Position numbers and translations under genes: made by a program
From: Kuschelorhynchus macadamiae
Taxonomy: Eukaryota; Arthropoda; Insecta; Coleoptera; Curculionidae
Assembly: GCA_030620095.1 (NCBI GenBank)
Contig: JAUTXW010002359.1
Location: 3,391,501 to 3,455,500 of the forward strand
Reading direction: 5' to 3'
Length of the DNA: 64,000 nucleotides
Notes under the pieces: model-generated
The model's input: the letters and a program-made list of their open reading frames with translations, nothing else
Databases searched by the model: none
What the model was told of the DNA's origin: nothing
Shown: positions 13,467-23,635 of the stretch, piece after piece
Layout: every line of letters begins with the position of its first letter
How positions within the stretch are numbered: the first letter of the stretch is position 1

Positions 13467-15340
13467 CAGGGTGTCCGGATTTGGTTGCAAAACCAGGGTA
13501 TCTCGCTTTTTTTTAAAGGTTCTATCTTGCGGTTTTCACGAACCTGAGCTAATTTTTTGTGAAACTCATGAAGTCGTAAACAAAATTTTCATAGCCTTCT
13601 TCGTTTATGAGATACAGGGCGAAATAGAAAATTTTGCATTTTGGGACCCCCCTTGTATCTCGGTTATCGGTACTTAACGCAAAGGGAAAAATTGCTGCTT
13701 ATGCAGTTTTTTACGCTGGATCCAGTGGCGTAGTCATATTTTTCATTTGAGTTGTTATTTTTTAGATATGACCCAAAGTTGTGTTTTTTTTAATGGGACA
13801 TCCTGTATATTTGTCCAGAAATTGATTTGTCCTTTTAAAAGCTTCTGAAAAATATATAATAGTATGGGTCTATTTTAATAAACAACAACAAACAAACTCT
13901 TGTAGGGCTAGAGAAAAGAGCATAGGGATTCCAAAAACTAGAGTTCAAGAAATTCTAAAAAAGCACAAATACCATCCATACAAATTTAGGCTCGTGCAGC
14001 ACTTACAGTCAGGGGATGCAGGGCGTCGGGTAGTCTTCTGCAATTGGTTTCGAGAAAGATGCGATATGGTTAGAGATTTTGAAAGGAAGGTTATATGGTC
14101 AGACGAAGCACATTCCAGTGATTCTGGTATACTCAATAGGCACAATAGTAGATTCTGGTCCCAAGAAAATCAACACCAAATATTTCCCACAGACAGGGAA
14201 ATCTAACAGCCAATCGCTATATAGAAATTTTAGAGACAGCTATACCTGAATTACTTGACGATGTTCCTCTAGCGCAAATTAACGAAATTTATTTTCAACA
14301 GGACGGTGCTCCTGCACAAAATTCTGGAATGACGAGATTATTTCTGGACAATAATTTTACCAATCAATGGATCGGAACAAATGGACCTATAAGATGGCCC
14401 CCTAGGTCCCCAGATTTGTCGATTTTAGATTTCTTTCTATGGGAATATCTGGAAAATAGAATTTACAAAGACCACTATGATAATGTCCAAGATTTAGGAA
14501 ATGCAATAAGAGAAAATTTTCGCTATTTACAAAATCATCCCGTTATTTTGCTTAATTCCCTAAAACGAATACGAAAATTGTGCGAAGCATGCATAGAACA
14601 AAATGGACATCAGTTTAACTGTTCTTTTGATTTCCTTGGTTATTGAAGTTCTTATACGACAGTTGATTTTTGCTGAAACGCTTGTTACATAATAATTTAT
14701 TACTGTTTTGTTCTTGTGTTACATAAATCTAGGTAGGTGGTACTTTTTTGGTGCGAAAATATCAATACATATTTTGATAAATAGATTTAATTACATATTT
14801 ATTTTGATTTATTGTTAGGATGTAGATATTGTTAGCGACTTTAAATAAAAGGCAGCATTGTTTTGCATGGCCTACTGCAAAATTTGGGATGATAATTATA
14901 AAAGTTAGGATTTTTGTTGTTGTTTATTAAAATAGACCCATACTATTATATATTTTTGAGAAGCTTTTAAAAAGACAAATCATTTCCTGGGCAAATATAC
15001 AGGGTGTCCCATTTAAAAAAACACAATTTTGGGTCATATCTAAAAAATAACAACTCAAATGAAAAATATGACTACGCCACTGGATCCAGCGCAAAAAACT
15101 GCATGAGCAGCAATTTTTCCCTATGCGTTAAGTTAAAGGATAACCGAGATACGAGGGGGGTCCCAAAATGTAAAATTTTCTATTGCGCCCTGTATCTCAT
15201 AAACGAAGAAGGCTATGAATATTTTGTTTACGGCTTCATGAGTTTCACAAAAAATTAGCTCAAGTTCGTGAAAACCGCAAGGTTCTATCTTTAAAAATAA
15301 GCGAGATACCCTGCTTTTGCAACCAAATCCGGACACCCTG
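13467..15340 (+). mobile_element. Tc1/mariner element with ~425-bp TIRs (copy 2), inserted at TA in a Penelope-like element
   Basis: TA target duplications lie at 13465-13466 and 15341-15342. The termini are CAGGGTGTCCGGATTTGGTT on the left and its reverse complement on the right. The TIR extends about 425 bp (13467-13892 and 14916-15340) with few mismatches. The host sequence reads through cleanly if the insert is removed: the text left of the insert joins CGTATGTTGG on the right, as in the uninterrupted PLE copies at 47195-47210 and 49565. The transposase inside is broken by a frameshift. Confidence 0.95.
13910..14646 (+). pseudogene. Tc1/mariner transposase, DD41D-like spacing, one frameshift
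   Basis: The reading frame begins in a helix-turn-helix remnant (SIGIPKTRVQEILKKHKYHP). It continues through FERKVIWSDEAHSSDSGILN with the first Asp in WSDEA. A shift of frame between about 14165 and 14195 then leads to RQGNLTANRYIEILETAIPE, YFQQDGAPAQNSG (second Asp) and WPPRSPDLSILDFFLWEYLE (third Asp in LD). I count 41 residues between the second and third Asp, the spacing reported for the rosa/DD41D group. The usual His of QQDGAPAH is Gln here. The C terminus ends at TGA 14644. Apart from the frameshift the protein is nearly complete, so this copy died relatively recently. Known from family: the protein is a nuclear cut-and-paste transposase acting on the TIRs. Confidence 0.88.
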
Positions 15341-15342
15341 TA

Positions 15343-15963
15343 CGTATGTTGGATCGGTGAAGTAATCGTTCTATTTTGTCTGTAGTGCCATGCATGTAGG
15401 GAAGAACAACACTACGTAACGGCGGAGTTGGATTACTATATCTTTCAAATGAACGCGTTATATGTTCAGGGTAATAGCCATTCCCTCTCAGGGCTTCGGT
15501 CAGCTTCGATGTTTCCAATGTTAGAGAACCTTGATTAGAAAATGAAATGGCTCTAAATACTGGTAAGTAAATAACCGATTCCTTCTTTTGTTGGATGATG
15601 GTGGGAATTTGCATTTAAGTGTCTATTTGTATGCGTCGGTTTTCTATACACAGAATGTTCTAAAGTACCATTTTCCCTACTTTAAATAAATACATCTAGA
15701 AAGGGTATCGTTCCACTGATACAATTTCCATTGTGAATTTAATATTATGATGTTTAAAAGTTGATTAAAGCGGTTTCAAAATATGTTCTTATCCACAAGG
15801 CCAAGCAACAAAAGTATCATCTCCATATCTGAACCAACGTTTTGGTTTAGTGGAGCGAATGTTAAAGCAATCCTCAAAGCCCCCCATTAAGATATTTGCT
15901 ACCAAAGGTGATGGAGGTGGTCCTAATAGCTGCCCATAAGGTTTGTTCATAAAAAAGAAGTAA
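15343..15963 (-). pseudogene. Penelope-like element RT C-terminal and linker region (copy 3)
   Basis: The open part 15343-15614 encodes ISFSNQGSLTLETSKLTEAL, RGNGYYPEHITRSFERYSNP and SVVLPYMHGTTDKIERLLHR. These are the linker between RT and GIY-YIG seen at 47222-47500 in the better copy. Upstream (15640-15963) the equivalents of the YRKPTHTNRYLN, PFLDVCVQ and YVDD-containing segments can be followed at the DNA level but with several frame breaks. The frame was continuous with 13130-13429 before the mariner inserted. Confidence 0.8.
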
Positions 15964-16192
15964 TCAGGGTTCTAGCGTCAGTTCCAAGATTTTGTAAACC
16001 AAAAAATTAGAGGATTTATTGGAATTTTTAAATACACACATACAAAAAAAACTTCAAGGGTAACGGATTACGGTCTTTACACTTGGAAACTGATATTAAC
16101 ACAGGGTCACGGTTGGGCAAGTACAAGTCGGATATAAAAGCCCGCCTGAATCTCACTGAGCTCATTCATTATTCAGATCTCATGGAGTAAAG

Positions 16193-16235
16193 ATCCCTGA
16201 AGATGCCTCGTGCACACGAAGATGAAACGTTCTGT
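16193..16235 (+). ncRNA. Decayed hammerhead-like motif at a PLE-A 3' end
   Basis: AUCC precedes CUGAAGA (16197-16203). Helix II text GCCU is followed by GAU where AGGC is expected, then GAAACGUU. Both helix II and the 3' strand of helix I are mutated, so this is a relic rather than a working ribozyme. Confidence 0.4.
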
Positions 16236-17224
16236 TAATTTCAAGGCTAATGGAATTTAAAGAGATAAATAGGATTGCCAACCGTATATCAGAGGCCGTC
16301 GCCGCGGACTGGTAACTATGGCCGTGATATGCCGTAAGCTCCTCGGATATCTTTTGTTAGATCCCAACTGTAATTAAAGAAGCCAGATTTATATTCTTGG
16401 ATCGTCTGTTCGGAGTATAATCTGTTTTTGATAAGGTAGAGAAAATGTGTTTGCTAATGTTTTATATTTTTTAAAAAGTAGTTTTAGGTACAAATAGATC
16501 TCTGCTTGCTGAATATAAAAAAAAACAAATACGAAAATTAACTAAAATTCTGCCATAAAAGCAATCGGATAGGATATTTACAATTGGCTAATAGAGGTCT
16601 ATTTATGGATTATGTCACCCAAGAAGTCTCGATAAGTATAAATTAAATTAACAAGTTAAAATATAAATGACAAATCCTGCTTAAAATAAAAAAATTATAT
16701 AAAAATGTTAGAAGAGTTCATTTATATTAAAATACCCGATGCAAAGTAGTTGTTATTTCCTTGTATATAAACCTAAATAGTAAAATTGTTCACATCTGGT
16801 AGTAGTTTTACACTTGAAAACGATTTCACAACATTTCGATACCATTCGAAATGTTGTGAAAGCAATGTAATAAATGCAAGCAAGTCTGACAGAACGATTT
16901 TAGTGAACATCTGGTCCTATAGTTTATAAAGGAATGATTTCTAGACAGATTTATATTCGTATTTTTTTGACTTTTGGGCTGTGTTTGGAGATGATTATAC
17001 TAAGAGTTCCTGGGTCTGCGAGAGATGCGGACTCCAGGAGTTTCTAAAATGTGCCCCCATCTCGATATATAGTATAACTCGATAATGGTTGGCTCCAGCG
17101 AAAACGTTATAATATACAATATTAAAGATAATAAAATATTAAACAAAATGCTATCTATTAAATACTTCCTTCCTAAGTACTGTATCGTGAAAAAATCACT
17201 CTCCCACATTTTTCCAAATTTTAC
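16236..17224. other. Non-coding DNA containing a perfect hairpin
   Basis: No ORF was supported. The only distinct object is the hairpin at 16824-16861. A short GC-richer segment at 16280-16350 has no recognised content. Confidence 0.45.
16824..16861. repeat. Perfect 16-bp stem, 6-nt loop hairpin
   Basis: TTTCACAACATTTCGA (16824-16839), loop TACCAT, then the exact reverse complement (16846-16861). It may be the remnant of a transposon end or a small structured RNA. No wider precursor-like pairing is evident, so a microRNA is not claimed. Confidence 0.6.
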
Positions 17225-18270
17225 ATTTCATATATTTTTTCAGATTCGTTGGTCTGTCTGTCTGTTCGCGGCATAGCTAAAAATATTTTCAAAAATTAAG
17301 CGTCATAAGGGGATGAAATGCAAACATTTTGGTAGAAATACAATATGGTGGAACAAAATGGCGGCCTAGTGAAATGTTAAAAAATTTGTACTGAAGAACT
17401 ACTTATGTAAGAATAAAATATTAACATTTTGGAACGAATCTAAGATAGCGAAACAAAATGACGGCTTAATAAAATATTTTTGGAAAATCAACCGGAAAAA
17501 ATTCTTATTAGATCGATTTCAAATTATGTGCAATAGTTATAGAGATGAACCGGTCCAATTCTAGTATGAATTCAAGATGCCAGAGCAAATAGGCGGCCGC
17601 CAAATAAAATGTTTGTAATCGAGAAAAATAACTCTTCTCCACCCGTTCCTAGATGCAAAAAATATGTTTTCTCAATTTCGTCGGTTTGTCTGTCTCTCAG
17701 TTTGCGGCATAGATAAAAAAACTACTTACCAGATTGGCTTCAAATTTTAGTTCAAATTTAGGAGTCAAATGGGGATGGTCTGGGAACATTACGATAAAAA
17801 TCTAATTTGGCCAAACCAAATGGCGACCTAGTGAAATTTAAAAAAATGATTACTAAAAAACTATTAATGCGATTCACCATTTAAATGTTGCACAAAATCA
17901 AGCACATAAGAATGAACCGGTAATATTTTGGTACAAATCCAAGATAGCAAAAAAAAATGAAGGCCTAATAAAATATTTAAAAAACAACCTGAAAAAACTC
18001 CTTGTTACAATGATTATAAATTTTATGCAAAAATTAAGTACTATATAGAGATAAATTTTGAAAAATTTTGGTACAAATTCAAGATGGCGGATCAAAATGG
18101 TCGCCAAATAAACTGTTTAAAAAATGAAAGTAAAAAAAAGACTTTATTTAATTGACTTCAATGGTGATCTAATGAAAATTTTAAGAAATCAGTGCAAGAA
18201 ACTACTTTTTCAAACGTGGTAAAAAATGGCACGACTCCAATATGGGGGCACAAAAGGTCACCCAATACGA
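17225..18270 (+). repeat. Dispersed repeat family (NGG units), copy 3
   Basis: It begins with a 'CGTTGGTCTGTCTGTCTGTT' and 'GCGGCATAGC' leader and continues with several ~150-bp units containing CAAAATGGCGGCCTAGTGAA-type text. A second leader (around 17680-17720) shows that two longer repeats lie in tandem. Confidence 0.75.
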
Positions 18271-19674
18271 AAGTTGGAAAAGACACTATATATTACGTGT
18301 ACGTGTTATGGAATAGCTATGAGCGGAATTAAATTCAGCCATACTTCATTAATCCTAATAAAAGTAAAGACTCGAAACGAGAGAAGTTCCGGGTAATGGA
18401 AATTTACCGATTTCTTTACCTGTCGTTAATAATATTTATCGGTTCGAACTTTTTTGCCAGCCCCCGCTATCGCTCGGGCCCAAACTCGTTCTCGACTGGT
18501 AAATGTTTCTTACATCCCTTATAGTATAAATAACTATTTTTGCCATTAGAGCCTTAACGAAGTGATACAACGAGATATGCTTTAGGTGAGTGATAGATCT
18601 TAATCCCCTCTATAGATCTGCCAAAAAATATTTGCGAAAAGATGTACGATTGCGCACTAAGGAATAGAAAAACAAACTAAAATTCAGAGACACCAATGCT
18701 CGATTAGCAGACAAACCTAATAGTTTTCAGCCAGGACGAACTTCAAAGCGTCAAAGTGCCCCACTACCTGACTTTGCGAGTGAGTGCTGACTCATGTATA
18801 TCCTTAATACTACATCTTATTGAAATATGAGCCATTAGAGAACTCTTGCAGTTTTTTGTCACGTGCTCTCAGACTATAACATACATTCAAATTTTGATGC
18901 AACAAACTTTGATATTACGAACTTTCTATGCAACAGACGCTAGTTTCTGCTTTAATTTAAATTCAATATGGGGTCTCAAGCACTTCGTTGCATTAAGATT
19001 CGAGTATATTCCTTTTGAATTGAAATATTTTGCATATTGTTTTAAGTAAACTTTCACTCCATTCATGAAGGTCTCATCCTTATGATAACTGTATATAATT
19101 ATAAGCAAGACAAGAAACTTTTAGTATATAATTAAAATTAGATTGCAGTTTCGAGACGTGATAAAACATTTCTTAGATAATATAGCAGCTATTTACCAGA
19201 AATAAATCGCCTAAGTTAATTTTTGTACTTTTTTTGCAAATATAACGAACCGGATCAGCAGTATTAAACAAATGTAATAGACTAATAATAGACGAATTTG
19301 AAATGTTTCATTTTAAAGATAATCTTATCTTCTGTAACTTTTCTTATGAGCATTTTGCTCTTAATATAACATTTGAGATGATACAAAACTCTATCCTACG
19401 TATTCACTAAAAAGGTTTAACACTTAGACCAGGTCTAGTTATCGTGGTACTTAAAACTCTTACTTCCCCAGTTATGTTTCGCTTACGTCACCCTCATTTT
19501 GTAATTGTGAAATTTAGAAAAATGACTTGTTCAATTTTTTAGAATGTCATCATAAACCTATAACTGTCAAGTTAGACCTGATCTAAATTTAAACCTATTT
19601 AGTGAATACGGGTGTATATGTCTAAAATCTTGGTGTGATTGTAATTGTGAAAAAATCACCCATATCATCACGTT
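18271..19674. other. Non-coding DNA
   Basis: A GC-richer patch at 18340-18510 (with GCCAGCCCCCGCTATCGCTC) has no reading frame or structure that I can assign. The remainder is AT-rich with no gene. Confidence 0.4.
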
Positions 19675-20620
19675 TTAGCGTCCCTAGATGCAAAATTTTT
19701 TTTATCAATTCTGTCGGTTCGTGTGTCGGCTTGTCTCTCTGTCTGTAGGTTCACGGCATAGCTTAAAAACTACTTAACCGATTGACTTCAAATTTTGGTC
19801 AAAAATTAAGTCATATTGGGATGATCTGATAACATTTTGGTAAATATCCAATATAGTAAAACAAAATGGCGGCTTAGTGAAATGTTAAAAAAATATATCA
19901 CTAAAAACTTATGTATCGATTATATCTCAAATTTTGCACAAAAAGCAAGTATTATGCAGGAGTCAACTAGTAAGATTTTAATACAACTCCAAGATGGCGG
20001 AACAAAATGGCGGCTTAATAAAATATTAAAAATTCAGCCTGAAAAAATACTTAATGCACTGATTTCAATGCCATAAATAATTGTGAGATACAGATCAACT
20101 AGTAAAACTGTGGTACTAATTCAAGATGTCGAAACAAAATGGCGGTTAATTATAATTTTTGTTATCGTAAAAAAAATCATCTTTTCAGGTTTTACATATC
20201 TTCGCGTTTCAGTGTGTCTAGATGCCAAAAATATGTTTTATCAATTGCGTGGGTCCGTCTGTCGGTTTGACTGTCTGTTTGTCAGTTCACGGCATAACTT
20301 AAAAACTACTTATCAAATCAACTTCAAATTTTTGTCAAAAATTGAGGGTGGTGAAAGGATGACCTGGTAATATTTTGATTAAAATACAATATGCCGGAAT
20401 AAGATAGTGATCTAGTGAAACGTTAAAAAAATATTACTGAAAAAACTAATTATCCAATTTACCTCAAATTTTGTCATCATTACATAGAAATGAACTGGTA
20501 ATTTTTTGGTATGAATACAAATCAGCTTGAAAACACTACTTATTAGATTAATTTAAAATTTTCTGCCAGTATTAAGTGTGATATAGAGATAAAGTGATAA
20601 TGTTGTGTGTGTTGTCTATA
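19675..20620 (+). repeat. Dispersed repeat family (NGG units), copy 4
   Basis: Two consecutive leaders (GTCCCTAGATGCAAAA near 19680 and GTGTCTAGATGCCAAAA near 20213) are each followed by TCTGTCGGTTTGACTGTCTG-like text, CACGGCATA and several ~150-bp units. This indicates a repeat period of about 530 bp made of sub-units. Confidence 0.75.
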
Positions 20621-21563
20621 TCCAAAACGAGCACTCCCTAGTTGAATTACTACGTTATATTAAAAGATTTTCTATGACCCTTTATGACGTCAAAAATAGA
20701 CGAAGCGAAATATTTTTCATTTCTAACAGGTGTAAAACAATTGATTTTCACGTAATCACATTGACTGCTATAGTTTAAGTCGGAATCTTGAGTGTATTTA
20801 CTGAAAATTACCACGTTTAATTTTTTTTTTTTGAAATCATGACGCGCGTTTTGCTCATACAGTTGGTGTCAAAGCTTCTATCATAATAACTCTTTAATTT
20901 TTCAAAACACCACGGAATGGCTCATAAAATTGATTCATTCTTGCTTCAAGAGTATAAAAATTATTTTTTTATTTTTTGTCATACGTTCTTTATTTAAGCT
21001 CCTATACTATTGGATAGATCTTTTCCTGAACTAACATATCAATAATATCATCAACATTTCAGAAACTTCTGTAGCATATCACAAACACAAAGATCTATGT
21101 CATGTTTTCAATTTTTATCATTAAAATGAAGTCTTATCGTAGCATTTTATTACAGAATTTTAATAAGCTGCTATTATAATATAACACTAACATAACAGCA
21201 GAGCATCTACGCGTTTCAAACTATCAATACAGAATGAAATTTAATTAAATTAGAAACAATATATAAAACGCGGAGCTCCGCAAAATTGCTATCCTAACAA
21301 TTGAAACAAAAACGATTTATTAAATTTAACTAAAGCTAACATTTAAATACAGTTTAAATTTACAATATATTATTCCTGCTACGAGATATTTCGAATGTTA
21401 GTTATTTTATAATTTAAAAGGAAAGTTATTAGTTAAATTCTGCTCAACAAATTCCCATCATTTCGAATATGTACGTTTGTTTGTCGAATTGTCGATATAT
21501 TCTGCCATGCACGTTTAAATTTAGTTTATTATTTAAAGCTTTTGCATTTGAAAGGATCTAAAC
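20621..21563. other. Non-coding DNA up to the hAT insertion
   Basis: No gene recognised. It ends in the 8-bp hAT target duplication ATCTAAAC at 21556-21563. Confidence 0.5.
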
Positions 21564-23627
21564 CAAGGGTTTTTTAGTGCAAGTGCTAAAAATCGATTTC
21601 ACATCGTCCGAAGGGCCACAATGATCTACGTCACTTTACCACGATATCAATAAAATAGGAAACATATAATTTCAAAGCGTAATAATCTTTATTGGTTAAA
21701 AAGTTCAATCATTCAATGCGATGTTTGAAATTGTTTATTTTTGACAAGTGTGTCGATATTTTTGTAGTTGCAACCCGCAAACTTCCTTCCAGATGTGTGT
21801 CTCTTACTCTCGACCTTGTTTTAAACTTCACACTCTTCATACGAGAAAACAGCTACTCGCATACATATGTGCTCCCAAATAGAAACATCATTTTCTGGGC
21901 ATGTTTTCGTATTTCGGGAAACGAGTTTGGATCGCCATATTTTGAATAAAAATCAAGAAGACCCATGTCGAACTTGACTTTCAGTTCCGAATTATACTGC
22001 AAATCGATAAGCTCTATCTGAAAATTTTCTGGCGTGTCTTCCACGGATACACTGAATAGTCGGTTAAAGAGATTCATGTAATTTTAATTATCTCTGAAAT
22101 CAGAAAACCTTGATAGGAAAGTGCGTAAACTCTTCTTTCAACACCGATTTTTCTATAAATCCAGTTTAAACTCAAATGCCTTCACAGTGTCAAGTAGGTT
22201 GTTAATGAGATTTTCTTTTGCTTGTAGTTTGTCATTGAGGAGCAGCGTGATCTCCGTGAGAAATTGAGTCGCGCACTCAGTCGGGGTTACTAAGTTGTGA
22301 AACTGGTTTTCCTTTGATTTCTATTGGAATTTTCTGTGATTGAGGCCGCGTGATTTAATGAAGTTCAACGTTTTTACGACCACTTTTATCACCTCATCAA
22401 TATTTGTTGATTTTGCACAAAGATTTTGTTGATGAACGATATAATGCTATTGTATCAAAGGAAGATCTTTTTGCTGATTTTTCATCAAACCCACGAGCCC
22501 TTCATTTTTTTTCTACCATGGATGGTGCACCGTCTGTTACAACTGCAGAAAGGTTTATCAATTCTAAATTATATCGTCTCAGTACTGTCATGAAACATAT
22601 CATGAAAATATCATCCCTATATTTTCAGTGATTTTAAAATTATTATAAGTATCCCGAATAAATATAGCTAATTGAGCGGTATTGGTTAAATCGCTTCTTG
22701 TGTGCTTTCGTCGAGCGCAACAGAATAGTATACGAACTTCGATACACGTTCTTTTTGTGAATTTTCAAAATCTGCCGCTAACTCTTCGATTCTTCTGGTG
22801 ACAGTAACACCGGACAAGCTAACTTTAGAAAAATGTTGTTTTTGAGACGGGTACAATACTTCAACGGCGGCCTACTTGATAAATTCACCATCAGTAAAAG
22901 GTTTTGATTTCAAAGCTATTTTTTCGGATATAATGTAACGATTCACGCTTGCTTAATTTTTAATATTCTGCTTTTAAAAACCATCGTTGAAGCTGACTTT
23001 TTAGAGCTCTCACCTAATCTTGCCGTAATTGCCCTTTCAATGTCTCAAACTTTGTGGCATGCTTTGTATCGTAATGTCTTTTTAAGTTGTATTATTTCGA
23101 GGCTCAAAGAGATTCTTGACACACCAAACAGACGGGTTTTTGATTAACACTAACGAACAAGTACAACTCAGTCAACTATTCTTGAAATATGCGCTTTTAT
23201 TTACTAATTTTTCGTTTTTTACCTGAAGTAAAAGCCATTTTTAATGTCAAGGTAGAAAAAACGAGTTTAATTCACTGCTAGTTGGCACTCTTTCGCTTGC
23301 ATCGCTTTGTTCGCTCTTGGAATTAGAACTGGCCGCTGCCGTGTGATGCCTGATTTATATAGGCCGAGCGCGTCAACTTAGTAGGCACCTCTAGTAGTGA
23401 AAATTTCTAGAATCATTAGAGATTCAATAAACATGCAACATCATCTAGTGGCCTTGTGGGTAGTCGTGATCGAGAGTTCAGAGAGTGGATCTTTTCGAAC
23501 TAGGTGGCGCTAGCATCATCGGTGTGTCATTCGCAGGCGCGGCGCGATTTTTTCTAGCCCCTGGCAGCCCCAAGAAATTAGAAGGCGGGCCGCATGCGGC
23601 CCGAGGGCTGCGGGTTGAAGACCCTTG
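21564..23627 (-). mobile_element. Complete but inactive hAT element with 8-bp target duplication
   Basis: The termini are CAAGGGT on the left and ACCCTTG on the right, flanked by identical ATCTAAAC (21556-21563 and 23628-23635). An 8-bp duplication plus short TIRs and a BED/RNase-H-like transposase defines hAT. A GC-rich subterminal region at 23575-23612 contains CGGGCCGCATGCGGCCCGAG, itself a palindrome and possibly a transposase-binding or hairpin site. The coding region is on the minus strand. Confidence 0.95.
21709..23238 (-). pseudogene. hAT transposase of the GTF2IRD2/ZBED5-like group, multiple stops
   Basis: Starting at ATG (23236-23238), MAFTSGKKRKISK leads into a BED-type zinc finger with KPVCLVCQESL and NLKRHYDTKHATKFETLKGQ. 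Further on are KPFTDGEFIK, VTRRIEELAADFENSQKERV and VYYSVALDEST, which carries the first acidic residue of the RNase-H-like fold. Then come VTDGAPSMV (second Asp), IKVVVKTLNFIKSRGLNHRK, TPTECATQFLTEITLLLNDK and, in the open frame at 21853-22077, LLDFYSKYGDPNSFPEIRKH and FGSTYVCE. The last is the hAT dimerisation domain. CAG has become TAG directly after CE, and LFSRMKSVKFKTRSRVRDTH follows to the natural stop at 21709. Known from family: the intact protein is a nuclear transposase. At least six stops or frameshifts make this copy dead. The plus-strand ORF at 22404-22631 is a shadow. Confidence 0.9.
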
Positions 23628-23635
23628 ATCTAAAC

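Larger units (their letters stand above)
12955..16235. mobile_element. Penelope-like element family A, copy 3, head-to-head inverted and split by a mariner
   Basis: The minus-strand arm covers 12955-13466 (3' end and GIY-YIG region) and resumes at 15341-15963 (linker and C-terminal RT region). The interruption is the mariner at 13467-15340. Beyond a short junction (about 15963-16003) the element runs on the plus strand from about 16003 to 16235, repeating only the 3' end. Both outer termini are therefore 3' ends, each with a decayed hammerhead-like motif. The same layout is seen in the copies at 46673-50210. It is old: the reading frames are riddled with stops and the motifs have diverged from the other A copies. 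Confidence 0.85.

Noticed and set aside
16824..16861. microRNA precursor
   Set aside because: The stem is perfectly paired, only 16 bp long, with no extended pairing in the flanks, unlike a pre-miRNA.
22404..22631. Plus-strand ORF inside the hAT element
   Set aside because: The opposite strand reads as hAT transposase (VTDGAPSMV and following), so this is a shadow.
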